DNA of 64,000 nt from Psilocybe azurescens (lineage: Eukaryota; Basidiomycota; Agaricomycetes; Agaricales; Agrocybaceae), in NCBI GenBank assembly GCA_023853785.1, contig JAJIRX010000904.1:248001-312000 (forward strand). Reading direction: 5' to 3'. The position numbers were made by a program, and so were the translations under genes. The notes under the pieces were generated by a model, which was not told where the DNA came from, did no database searches, and was given only the letters and a program-made list of their open reading frames with translations. Positions 23,170 through 34,146 of this stretch are shown here, in pieces. Positions within the stretch are counted from its first letter, which is position 1; every line of letters starts with the position of its first letter.

Positions 23170-25220
23170 TTCACGTTCCAGATGTTATCCTCCGATAGCG
23201 GCTCTGTGATTTGTCCTTCTGGAGGGACTACATTTCTGGAGAAATTTGATCCAGTGTGCCGATGATATGAAATGTCGACGTGGTCGCGAGGACGAAGGAC
23301 AAGCAGTATTTACATCTGGTTGCTGCGGGTATTTGAGTGGAAGGGTGGTTGATGTGGCAAATGGAACGAACGAATACAAACCGTCGCCACCGGCTAGGTC
23401 GGTGTAAGGCTCCAATAACATCTTCGCCCTTCAGAAGCTGGTAGACGTTATGGACGTAGGGACAGAGCCTAAGCAGATGCCATTGAATGTATGAAAGTAC
23501 AGAAATTAAAAGAGGAACTCACTTTGCCTAGATCACGTCTATGTGGCGCCCTTCTCTATTCTCCGACAATATCTGAAAACTTTTATCGACCTGCAGCAGG
23601 CAGCATATGACACCGATAGGATGCGGCATTCCAGAACTCAACGATCGTAAACTGTGCTTGATCAATATTTTGTCAAATTTGAGGCCAGATTTTCTGCGGC
23701 CAATCTCACCGACGAGCTCCTTTGCGGCCTCATCCATGCGGCCATGGGTTATTCTGGGTTATTCCAGGCTGGCCAGTCGTATGCTTACGTATCTTGTAAA
23801 GTTGTTAGTAAGCCGCCATCTGGATGTGGTGGGAATCCGTGGGATGATACTTGGTGAGGGGAAGGGACCCGACAGCAGGCATGTGGTCGTATATCGCGTT
23901 GGTAGGTTGATGAAGGTTGATGAAGACTTTGCGATGACTCATGAGACGACCTTCGAAGTTCGAAGTCGACGAGCTTCCGAGTCAAGTCCAAACGTTGGAA
24001 GTGAGGTCACGTGTCGTCATTTTAGTGGCACTGAGTCAGGCTCGCTGCTCAAGCTCTTCGACGGACCATAGATTCCATCGGAACTGTGTGGGATATGTCC
24101 TCGACAATCGAGTGTATTTCTCTTTTTCTAGGCTGGGTGCCCATATTGTCCAGCCCGAAGCCTCCTTCAAGTTCCAAACGATGTGAATAACATTGGCGAA
24201 CTAATGCAGTCCAAGAGATCTTCTGTGAGCATTGAATTTCTTTCCTACAAGTAGATTAGCGATATTGAGGTGTGAAGGCGACCGCTTCCATAACGGTGGC
24301 TCCACGTCCATCGTCATCGAATGGGAGGTTGAGACAAGTGCCGTGGTTCTGTTACCAGACGCATAAGTAACTGTCTTCGTCGATATATTGTAGGTATGCT
24401 ATCTAGGTTGATCATTGAACACAATCATTTTAACTAATAGGATGGGATATCTAACAAGAGAACGCACCTGATAGAGAAGCAGATTCTGAGCAAACGAAGA
24501 TCCTTGATACCCGCGAGGCACGACCTTCCTCGTGACGCGGTTTACCGCTCGTACTAACGAGGAATGTTAATGGCGTTGGCGCCGGCGACGCAGCAAACTC
24601 TCATACTGGTTGCACAATACGACGAATGGCTCGCGGAAAAATCGAATACAACTGCATCATGGCGGTCACCAGAGACGATGATCAGGTTGGACGCCGTGTG
24701 GAATGCAGCAAAAGGCCACCTTTTAGGCGGGTACGACACCCACGAGTCCACTTGCATATCGAACGTCCGGTGCCAAGAGAAGGGCACAGAGAAGGCGATG
24801 AATTGAATTGATGGGTCGTGCTAATGTAAACAGCCGGTCATAGAGCACCACGACCTGAGCGCCACTGAGTACAATGTGATAAGTCTCTCATGGCCTGTGG
24901 TAGTGTCGCTAAAGCGGTATTGATGGGAGTCCGTATAGAAGAAAGAGATCTCTCCGTGCTGGAGTGGTGAGAAGTTCTTTCCTGAATATTGAGTTGTGAT
25001 CGGGCGTAGGGGTATTCTCGAATCATGATGAGACGGCCAGAGAATTTCCGCAGTCTGGCGAATAGCTTCATGGATTTCGCCAAAGCCTGCCAGAAAGACG
25101 AATTGAGTACTTCGTGTCAAAAAACATGCATTAAATGGCATGTCACTATAGCCTTTGATACACTTCCATCATCCGGATGATTGGAAGCCGCCGATAATCA
25201 ACTGGGTTGACGAGAGAATA
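23170..25220 (-). pseudogene. Degraded coding region of unknown family
   Basis: Several minus-strand frames have real protein character but are interrupted. Between 25200 and 24830 there is FLAGFGEIHEAIRQTAEILW followed by a Ser/Tyr-rich stretch. After an in-frame TAG the same frame continues to about 24560 with DSWVSYPPKRWPFAAFH and LIIVSGDRHDAVVFDF. Near 24160-24070 one frame reads EKEKYTRLSRTYPTQFRWNL, and below 23420 another reads DGLYSFVPFATSTTLPLKYP. Frame changes and stops separate them. I cannot tell whether this is one gene or two. A faint resemblance of the 24.1-kb text to fungal Crinkler-type proteins is only a guess. Confidence 0.3.
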
Positions 25221-26059
25221 TTGAATGTCAATGGTAGAAGAGCGTCGAAGAAGTTCGCGTTATTCACTTAAGAGATCTCAGAGACCGTGAAGATACAGTG
25301 GTAGAACAAAGCTAAAGGCGAAGTCGACAGCCTGACGATGGAGATGGCATAACTGCGTTTGCAAAATGTCATTGGAACAGTCATGATTACTATGAAAAAG
25401 ATTCAACAAACTATGATATCCGAATTCTTCCAGGACCTTTCAACATAGTGTTGCTCAGCTCTAGCCCTGGTGCACTGGTGCCTTAGCTCAGCATTCACTT
25501 TCAAACGTTTAACAACTATGTCATTGGAACTGCGTCTACGGTTGTTCGATATGAGCATTGTTGATTTTATGTCCAGCAATTGAGTTTTCAGCCCAAAGAC
25601 GTTGTCGCACTGTAATTTTTTTACGTGACTGCGATGTTGGGACGTTTGGGACATCCGTTGGTAGCAAGTTGGTAGTCGACGTTGAACTTTGCGGTTGAGG
25701 TTTGCCCAAGTATGGTAGAGTCACGATCACGTCGCGGACCTACGATTGAGATTCCGACATATCAATGTGCAGCCGCAGTTTCATGAATCATATCAGGCCA
25801 CCTTAACCTCAGTCATTTAACCGTCCTTCAAGGTCTGGCCGCCGTTCATATAGATAATAACAGACTGTTCTTATTTAATAATGGCAATCAGCTTCCCATC
25901 TACTGTGACTAGAGGGCCGACCAATCACTGGGGCACTAATTTTATGACTTTGGACACGATGCTGGGCTCGAGGCAGTGACACAGAACATTCCCACATTGT
26001 GGGATCGGATTCAAACTTGTCCTTCCCGTCTCGCTGCGTTATTCACGTAGTCTTCAGCC
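25221..26059. other. Intergenic region upstream of the NLR gene
   Basis: Short minus-strand frames at 25400-25740 are Ser/Asn-rich and unconvincing. The last 300 bp should include the NLR promoter; I see no clear TATA box. Confidence 0.3.
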
Positions 26060-29000
26060 ATGTCCCCCGATAACCCACTCAATCCACTCAGTGCCACCTT
26101 AGGGGGTAAGCACGCGATTCTTATGTCGGTGTTATGCACTCACCTGTTCTAGATGTCGAAGTGGAAGGCATATTGAAAGGGCGGAAGAGATCACGATTCT
26201 ATGTCCAGCTCGATGTCGATGACCGAAAGGCAGTGATGATATCTACAAAGATCAAGCGTTCTGCTTCAGGCCTCAGATGGGAATGGACTGCAGGAAATGA
26301 AATGTGAGTACTGCTTGTATGAATATTGACTTCGATCGATGCTCACTCCTGGACCCCATCAGCTGGTTTGCGCCGTCGTCAAAGATTGAAATCGCGATCT
26401 ACCAATATCATAAGCTCATATCCGACAAATGCGTAGGCAGGCTTGGCCAAACTCAAGTCGTGGATATGATCGCCAATGGTGCGTCAAATATTCGCCTTTC
26501 TCCGCGTTTTTGGTATTGAAAATGATTTATAAATTATCTAGATGCCAGCTTTGATTTGACGAATGAAAATGGGCTCGCTGTTCCTCTCAGAATGAAGATA
26601 GCCTTGTCCCCCGCTCTCAAATCAGACGATGATATCGAGAACCTCCTGAAGGAGGTTGATAACAGCGCTTCAAAGCTCAAAAAAGGGAAGATGTTCTAGG
26701 CACCGCTTCGTCAATTGGGCAAGCATTGCAGTTGATCAAGGTCATTATGAATAACTTTTCTCAGGTTCGACATCGAATAATATATGTAGGATAATGGCTG
26801 ACCCTATTGATCAGGTGCATCCGATACTCAACGCTTCCTGGGTGGTTGTTGCCGGTGTTTATAAGGTCAATACTCTACCAAACATCAAACGAATTGATAC
26901 AAACTGCAGATTTTCGAACAGATACTGCAAGGTACGGATGTACAGGACGAAGTGATACAAGAGCTGGCCAACACTCTGCGCGAGATGTTGGGGACTGCAG
27001 CAGCTGTTCCTGACCTTCCTCAAATTCCAAATACAGACAGTGTTATAGACGAGATCAGTCGTCAATCACTACAGGTCGCTTCGCTCATTCATGAGTATAC
27101 AAAATTATCTTTCTTGAGTAATTAAGCTTCACTCTTTCCCAGTTTGTATGATACCTAAAGACAATTTTTTGCAGAGCGGACTGCCAAGATACAACTATCT
27201 GATGATCTAAAATCATGCATTTTGCAATGCCAAACCAAATGTGTCTCTCTTCAAATGAAGCTTGCCATTAGGATTGAAATTGATACACATGCTCAAGCAA
27301 AACAAATTGGTATGATTCTGCTGGTATGATTGATGTATTCTCTTTGAATTGATTTTGCTGGATATTGTAGTTCAGACACTAAATGTAATCAAAGACGATG
27401 CATTAGGTACTTTCTATCTCCTGTTCACTTGAAATTTAACTCATCCAATTATTAAGCAAGATACGCAAATGGTTGTCTGCACCTGACAGCTCCAGGAATT
27501 TGAATGAAGCAGATGAAAAACATCAAGATGGCACCTGCCTATGGTTTCTTGAAGGAGAGCAATTTCTCAGATGGCAAGAAACCCCAGGGCTTCTGTGGAT
27601 TAAGGAAAGTGTAGGGTTTCATGTGATCCATTTCAACTTAGTTGCTGATGGTTTCAATAGCTGGAAGTGGTAAAAGCATTTTATGGTGAGCCTGTTTACG
27701 AGCTTTGCCTTATAAGCGAGTAAATATTTGTGGCTTCGCAGATTGATAAATTATCTTTGTAGTTCTTCAGTCATCAAGACACTTTCTGAGAAACATGTCT
27801 GCATGTTTGCCTATTTTTTTCTTTGATGGAAGAGATTCTCAAAGCATGTTACAACTTCATGAGAACTGCATACGGTCTCTTATCATACAGTTCTCTCACC
27901 ATTGTGGTGGCCTATCTGGAGCTTTGAAAACTTTGTTTGAACACTGTGGTGATCATCACCAACCTTCAATCAGTCAGGCCAGAACATTCTTCGAAGATAT
28001 TCTTGATCAATTTTCTCATGCTTATATCATCATTGATGCCCTTGATGAATGCACTGATCATGCAAAAACTTTGAATTGGATTTTTAAACTTGTAAATTCC
28101 AATCAATCAGTGAAAAATATTCATATTTTAGTCACTAGTCGACCAGAACAAAGACATTGAAAAAGAATTCAATCAATTGTCTCTGGCTGTGATTGATGTT
28201 GCAGAGGCAACAAAGCAGGATATTGTTGATGTTCTGAATGTTCGAATAGATTTAAAGTTTAGAGAGTATAGTCAAGAGACTCAAAATGAAATTAAAACTC
28301 GATTGAATGAAGGGCAGATGGATCGTATGTTTTATTTTGCTTATTGATTTGTGCATTACAATTAATAACTGATGCTATGTTTTTGGACACTAGCTTTCGG
28401 TGGATGGCTTTACAACTCATGAACTGAAAATGTTACAGTGAAGATGCTGTGATGAAGCAATTAGCAAGGCTACCAGATGGTCTAAATGAGATTTATGATC
28501 AAATCTTGAAGGCAGTTGACAAGAAATATCATGCTGAAACTTTGACATTTCTTGAATGGTTGGCCTTTCACGTCCGATAAAGGTTATAGAGCTTGCAGAA
28601 ACTGTGACTGTGGACTTTGATGGCCAAGATGGTCCTGTTTTTAACTCAAAAAAGGTACAATAATCCTCATGACTTGTTAACAAGGTGTTCAAGTCTTGTT
28701 ATTGAATCAAATGGTCAGTAATAAATATTTTATAATCTCAGATTTATATATTTATTAAAAAATTACAGGTATCATCAAGCTCTCATTTTTCTGTTAAAGA
28801 GCATCTTCTGTGTACTGTTGTCAATGAAGATTTCAAGATAAATAAAGAAATAGCATACGAAAATTGCAGAAATTTCAATAGTCTACCTTCTGCAATTCAA
28901 TTCTACGAAGTCTTTGACAGAAGATAGGCTTGAATTGTTTCCACTTGCAGAATATGCAGCCCGGCATTGGATTGATCATTTCAGGATTAGGAAAAATGAA

Positions 29001-30745
29001 TCCTGTGCTTTATCAATCTGTCTTAGCCTTTTCACTTGAAAGTGCATTCATCAACTGGGTACAAATTGACAATATTGATGGACCAATATGGAGAATCAAA
29101 CAAAATCTTTGTTTAAAAGAAATGAAATTCCATCTCCTTTTTACTATGCACTGTCTGGAATGGATCAAGTTTTAAAACATCTGATAAAGCAAACAAAAGA
29201 TGTCCGATGCACAAGAAGGATCGTATGGCAATGCATTCTGGGCTGCATGTTATGAAGGTCGTGAAGCAATTGTCAAGCTGCTGCTGGAACATGGTGTAGA
29301 TATGAATGCACAAGGAGGACGATATGGCAATGCCTTCGGGCTACATGTTGTGATGGAAATAAAGCAATTGTCAAGCTGATGCTGGAACATGGAGCAGATG
29401 CAAATATACAAGGAGGACAATATGGCAATGCACTCCAGGCTGCATGTTATAAAAACTATAAAGCAATTATTGAGCTGCTGCTGGAACATGGTGCAGATGT
29501 GAATGCACAAGGAGGACAGTATGGCAGTGCACTCCAGGCTGCATGTTATAAAGGTCATGAAGCAATTGTCAAGCTACTGCTGGAACATGTAGCAGATGTG
29601 CATGCACAAGGAGGACAATATGGCAATGCACTCCAGGCTGCTTGTTATAAAGGCCATAAAGGAATTGTCAAGCTGTTATTAGACCATGGTGCAGATGTGA
29701 ATGCACAAGAAGAAGAGTATGGCAATGCACTCCAGGCTGCATGTTATGAAGAAAATGAAGCAGTTGTCAAGCTACTGCTGGAACATGGTGCAGATGTGAC
29801 TATACAAGGAGGATCCTATAATAATGCACTTCAGGCTGCGTATTATAAGGAAAATGAAGCAATTGTTAAGCTGCTGCTGGAACATGGTGCAGATGTGAAT
29901 GTACAAGGTGGGTTCTATGACAATGCACTCCAGGCTGCTTGTTATAAAGGCCATAAAGCAATTGTCAAGCTGCTGCTGAAATATGGAGCAGATGTGAATA
30001 CACAAGGAGGATCCTATGACAATGCACTCCAGGCTGCATGTTATGAAAAAATGAAGCAATTGTTAAGCTGCTGCTAGAAAATGGTGCAGATGTAAATGCA
30101 CAAGGAGAAGAATATGGCAATGCACTCCAGGCTGCATGTTATACAGGCCATGAAGCAATTAACAAGCTGTTACTGGAATATGGTGCAGATGTGAATATAC
30201 AAGGAGGCTGTTATGGCAATGCATTTCAGGTTGCATGTTATAAAGGCCATGAAGCAATTGTCAGGCAGCTACTAGAACATGGTGCAGATGTGAATGCACA
30301 AGAAGAAGAGTGCTATGACAATGCACTCCAGGCTGCATGTTATACAGGCCATGAAGCAATTGTCAAGCTGTTGCTAGAACATGGAGCAGGTGTGAATGCA
30401 CAAGGAGGATACTATGGCAATGCACTCCAGGCTGCATGTTATACAGGCCATGAAGCAATTGTCAAGCTGTTGCTAGAACATGGAGCAGATGTGAATGCAC
30501 AAGGAGGATACTATGGCAATGCACTCCAGGCTGCATGTTATACAGGCCATGAAGCAATTGTCAAGCTGTTGCTAGAACATGGAGCAGATGTGAATGCACA
30601 AGGAGGATACTATGGTAATGCACTCCAGGCAGCATTTACTAATGGCTGTGAGGCAGTTGTTATACTTTTGCAAGAGAAATTAGCACAGTTTAATGCAAAC
30701 CTGATGTGTGTTGTATCAGATTCTGGTATCCAAAACTCATCTTGA
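26060..30745 (+). pseudogene. C2-NACHT-ankyrin NLR (STAND NTPase), frame-broken as assembled
   Basis: The domain order is that of fungal intracellular NLR-type receptors. The ATG at 26060 and exons 26060-26105, 26153-26303, 26363-26478 and 26542 onward encode a C2-like domain (RSRFYVQLDVDDRKAVMIS). A helical linker follows to about 27400, then HQDGTCLWFLEG and the NACHT domain. A 52-nt intron (27609-27660) brings together the P-loop TGSGKS. Walker B is IIIDALDEC (near 28030), with a sensor-like TSRPEQ. A helical segment (MKQLARLPDGLNEIYDQILK) and about 15 ankyrin units complete it. I count at least six frame breaks, mostly one-base slips at A or T runs (26679-26684, 28150-28152, near 28395-28440, 28570, 28650 and in the ankyrin units at 29345 and 30050). 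The 5' part has normal CpG; from about 27.19 kb CpG is nearly absent. It may be a decaying gene or a live gene with base errors. Confidence 0.75.
29204..30680 (+). repeat. Array of about 15 ankyrin repeats (99-bp units)
   Basis: Each 33-residue unit follows the pattern YGNALQAACYKGHEAIVKLL plus LEHGADVNAQGG. Units in the middle vary (DNALQAAYYKENEA, NAQEEEYGN), whereas the last three full units (about 30315-30610) are nearly identical at DNA level, indicating recent unit duplication. One unit near 30310 has an extra codon (EEECYDN). Two units contain a frame slip. Ankyrin arrays form the ligand-sensing end of this NLR class. Confidence 0.85.
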
Positions 30746-31640
30746 CATGCTAATAAATGTAAGTTAATCTATAGTATTCAAAATTAATTTTTAGTTTGTT
30801 AAATGCACCACATTATTTTTATTTAATAACAGTTCATGTGCTTCAAAGTCATTTAATCACAATGATGGTTGTATTGAGATCAAATTCAAATGATAGAAAA
30901 ATATGAATAATGTAATAGTGCTGTATTGTATATCTTGTATTGAATTTACAACAAATATAAGCAGTAGAAAAATTATTTGATTTTGGTCCAAGTTATATTA
31001 AGCCAAATGTAACAGCTGCCAGCAACTGTTTTTATTTCACTAATGGTAGGTATCTATTTGCACACCAGATATGAGCCCAAAGAATGTTATATAAATTAAT
31101 ATACACTAAAATGACTAAGCAAATGCACAGATAATTTTTAGGTATTTTAATTTCTATCTATGTCTATGACTTGCATAGGTTTAACAGTCAAAAATAGGCA
31201 TATCTTATTTATTTTTAGGCCAAAAATAATATTCATAGGCTCATTTTGAATATCACAGATATGCAAATGCTTATCTATATCTGTATCTGTGAATACCTTT
31301 ATCCATGCATATGTGGGCTGGCTGTATCTCTGATCTGACTTGGTTATATGTATGTATAAATAAAATCACATGATTCAAGTGCACAGAATATATATACTCT
31401 TGTACATTGGTTATGACTTCCCCAACTTATTATTTCACTATGCACTGACTTACTATTGCCCAATGCACTCACATTATTTTTCTTTTTAATCAAAGAGATT
31501 CTGCTTACCAAATTGAAAAATTACTGATGTTTCTATGTCTCTATATCTTGTATCTGCAACAAATACTGTTCTGATATTGCCAACTCCACTGATGGCTGTT
31601 CTTGGAAACTTTCACTCTCCAGTGTGCATTATGCACTCTA
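30746..31640. other. AT-rich spacer inside the island
   Basis: No coding frame of note. There are AT-rich tracts with TATATA runs (31388-31396) and simple-sequence drift. It lies between the ankyrin array and the mariner fragment. Confidence 0.4.
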
Positions 31641-32065
31641 TATATCTTATCACTTTTTACAATGCTGAAAATGCTGTTGAGGTTACCAAAATCTTAAAAG
31701 AAGTCTCCAATCAGTCTCTCACACTAAAAAAAAAATTGCCAGGCCTTTCAAAACATTGGACTAAAGTCTGTAGTCAAGAAAAATGATTTCTACTTTCCAA
31801 ATGCTATAGGAGTGAATATATAGACTCTGCAATAGCTCACTTACACTGGACTATTGATGACTGAAAGAAGATTGGCTTTACAGATGAGACCAAATCAATC
31901 ATATGGGGTCAGATAGGAGGAAGTGGGTGTGGAAAATGCCAGAAGAAGTACTTCCTGATAGGCTGTTAAAGGGCACAGTCAAGTTTGGAAAAGGATTTTT
32001 AATGTTTTAGAGCTGTATATTTTGAGAAGGAGTTGGATATGGGGCCAGGATTGATGGGAAGATGT
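31640..32065 (+). pseudogene. Tc1/mariner transposase fragment
   Basis: Split over frames, the text runs NAVEVTKILKEVSNQSL, PGLSKHWTK, AHLHWTIDDWKKIGF, then TDETKSIIWG with the first catalytic Asp of the DDE/D triad, then RKWVWKMPEEVLPDRLLKGT, VKFGKGFLMF and GVGYGARIDGKM. The order matches Tc1/mariner transposases of basidiomycetes. Stops and frame slips are frequent and the frame is cut at IDGKM by the TIR element that begins at 32070. The C-terminal catalytic part is missing, so it is inactive. Confidence 0.7.
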
Positions 32066-32810
32066 AGTACTTTACCATGCCCCACCCATTCCAAATGGAA
32101 TCCATGGAATCCAACTTGATTCCATGATTCCAGTTGGATTCCAGTTGAAATGCATGGAATCCAACTTAATTCCATAGAATCAGTTGGAATCCAGTTGGAA
32201 TCCAGACCAATTCCAATTGGATTCCAATTAATGGTTTCAAGTGGAATGGTCTGGAGTCATGGAATGTGCCCATTCCAACTGGAATCCAAGTTCATTCCAG
32301 CTTATTCTATTCTATAGAAAACTGTGTGATTTTGATCGAGTCCAACTTTAAATCCACATGGAATGGAATAGAACCTAATTGGATTCCAACAGGAATATTT
32401 TAACTTTAGCTTTAATTCATGCAACAATATATTGCAAACTATATACTACATTATTACATATCTACACATAAAAAGAAGTAAAACATAATAAAAAAGATTA
32501 AAAAAGGGCCAGGAGGGTATATTAGTGGCATTGTGGTCAGCTGTGTTGTTGTCCATACACATGGTCCCTGTCATGGTCAATCATGCCCATCTTCCATATG
32601 GATCAGTGTTGTCACCATTGTGTGTTGTTGTTGGCTGTATGCATTGTGGTATGTGTCTGTGTTGTTATCAGCCATACCTATTGTTTGTGGCATCTGTTTG
32701 TGTTGTCCATTTGCATTGTCTGTACCTGTTGTACCTGTTGTTGGCTGTGTTGTTGGCTGTGTTGTTGTCTGTGTTGTTGTCTGTACCTGTTGTCTGTACA
32801 GTCATGACAC

Positions 32811-33540
32811 ATGGTCATCCTCACTTTTGCCCTCATTGTCCTTGCAGTTGTCCTCCCTGTCCTCATTGCTGTTGCCATCACAGTCCTTGTTGCAGTCATC
32901 CTTGTAGCCATTGCAGTTGTCCTCTTTGTCTTCACCCTCACAGTTGTTCTCTCTGTCCTTGTCACCCTTGCTCTTGCCTTTGCTCTTGCCTTTGCTCTTG
33001 CCCTTGCTCTTGCCTTTACTCTTGCCCTTGCTCTTGCCCTCGCAGTCGTTCTCCCTGTCCTTGTCACCCTTGCCCTTGTGGTTGTCCTTGTCACTGTCAC
33101 CATTGTCTTCTTTGTCCTTGCCCTTGCAGTCAATCCCCTGTCCTTGTCATCCTCACAGTTGTCCTTCCCATCCTCATTGCCCTCACCCTTGCAGTCGTTC
33201 TCTCTGTCCTCATTGCCCTCACTGTCATGGTTGTCCTTGTTGCTCTTGCTCTTGCTCTTGCACTTGCAGCTGTTCTTGTTGCCCCTGCCCTTGCAGTCAT
33301 TCTCCCTGTCCTTGTTGCCCTTGCCCTTGCTGTCATGGTCATCCTTGTTGCTCTTGCTCTTGCAGTTGTCCTCTTCATCCTCATCGCCCTTGCACCTGTG
33401 GTTCTTGTTGCAGTCCTTCTTGTGGTCGTCCTGATCCTGGTTGTCACTGCTGCCATCACCCTGGTCATCCTCATTGTTGTTGCCATCCTCATTGTCCTCT
33501 GTCATGTTGGGTTGGCTATCAGCCTGGCTCTGACTGATGA
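32811..33540. repeat. Degenerate low-complexity tract, open in several frames
   Basis: The plus strand is built from variants of CTTGCTCTTGCC and CTTGTCCTTGTC. Because the words are short and CpG- and stop-poor, at least five frames stay open for over 100 codons. The minus strand gives an Asp/Glu/Lys/Asn-rich frame (GNKDRENDCKGRGNK) that begins at about 33589 and other Arg/Thr-rich frames. The plus strand gives Leu/Val-rich text. I see no reason to prefer one, and no family. Confidence 0.6.
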
Positions 33541-33706
33541 GGCAGTGGTGGTGGTGGTGGTGGAACAAAGGTGGGGCCAGAATCAACAATAGACTGATGT
33601 GGCATCAACATGTCATGCATGCATTGTTGTTCAGCTTGTGCCAAGCAATGCCAAGAGTTCAGCTGCATTGGTATATAATTTACTTTTTTTTTTTAAATTT
33701 ACAAAA

Positions 33707-33783
33707 GCCCTTATGGCTCAGTTGGTTTATTGTGTATGTGTTCAGTATTCTCAGATAACTGAGTTCAATTCCTGTGTATGCAA
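33707..33783 (+). repeat. tRNA-like sequence (SINE head or tRNA fossil)
   Basis: A box-A match TGGCTCAGTTGG (33714-33725) is followed 48 bp later by a box-B-like AGTTCAATTCC (33762-33772). The latter is one CpG-to-CpA change away from the consensus GTTCGA core. AT-rich tails flank it. The stems pair poorly, so it is not a working tRNA gene. A tRNA-derived short interspersed element is the likeliest reading. Confidence 0.4.
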
Positions 33784-34146
33784 TATTTTTTTACAATAGT
33801 ATAAATTAAAATAAAATATAATAAAAATCATGGAACATCATTCCACTTGGATTTCACCTTATTCCATTGGAATGGACCTATATTGGACCAAACCCAATGC
33901 AATATATGGTTTTCCAGTTGGAGTTTACATGGATTCCAGCCATTCCATTGAAATTAATCTGGAATATTCCATTTGGAATGGCCTATTTTCTGGAATCCAA
34001 CTGGAATCCATTTGGAATCCATGTTCATTCACTCATACAAACACTAGGGTGATATGACATGTAATTTCAGACCAAAATCTGATGGAATCCATCTTCATTC
34101 CTGGAATGAAGTTGGATTCTGTCTGGAATAGGTGGGGAAGGTAAAG

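Larger units (their letters stand above)
32070..34146. mobile_element. 2.08-kb TIR element with GGAATCC subterminal repeats
   Basis: The left end CTTTACCATGCCCCACCC and the reverse complement of the right end CTTTACCTTCCCCACCTA are inverted copies differing by one indel and few mismatches. Each continues with ATTCC. Both subterminal zones (32085-32400 and 33830-34125) are packed with direct and inverted GGAATCC/GGATTCC words (GGAATCCAGTTGGAATCC and variants). The core holds a 700-bp low-complexity region and a tRNA-like sequence. No recognisable transposase is present. I find no clean target-site duplication, so the exact ends could be off by a few bases. It interrupts the mariner transposase. 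Confidence 0.65.
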
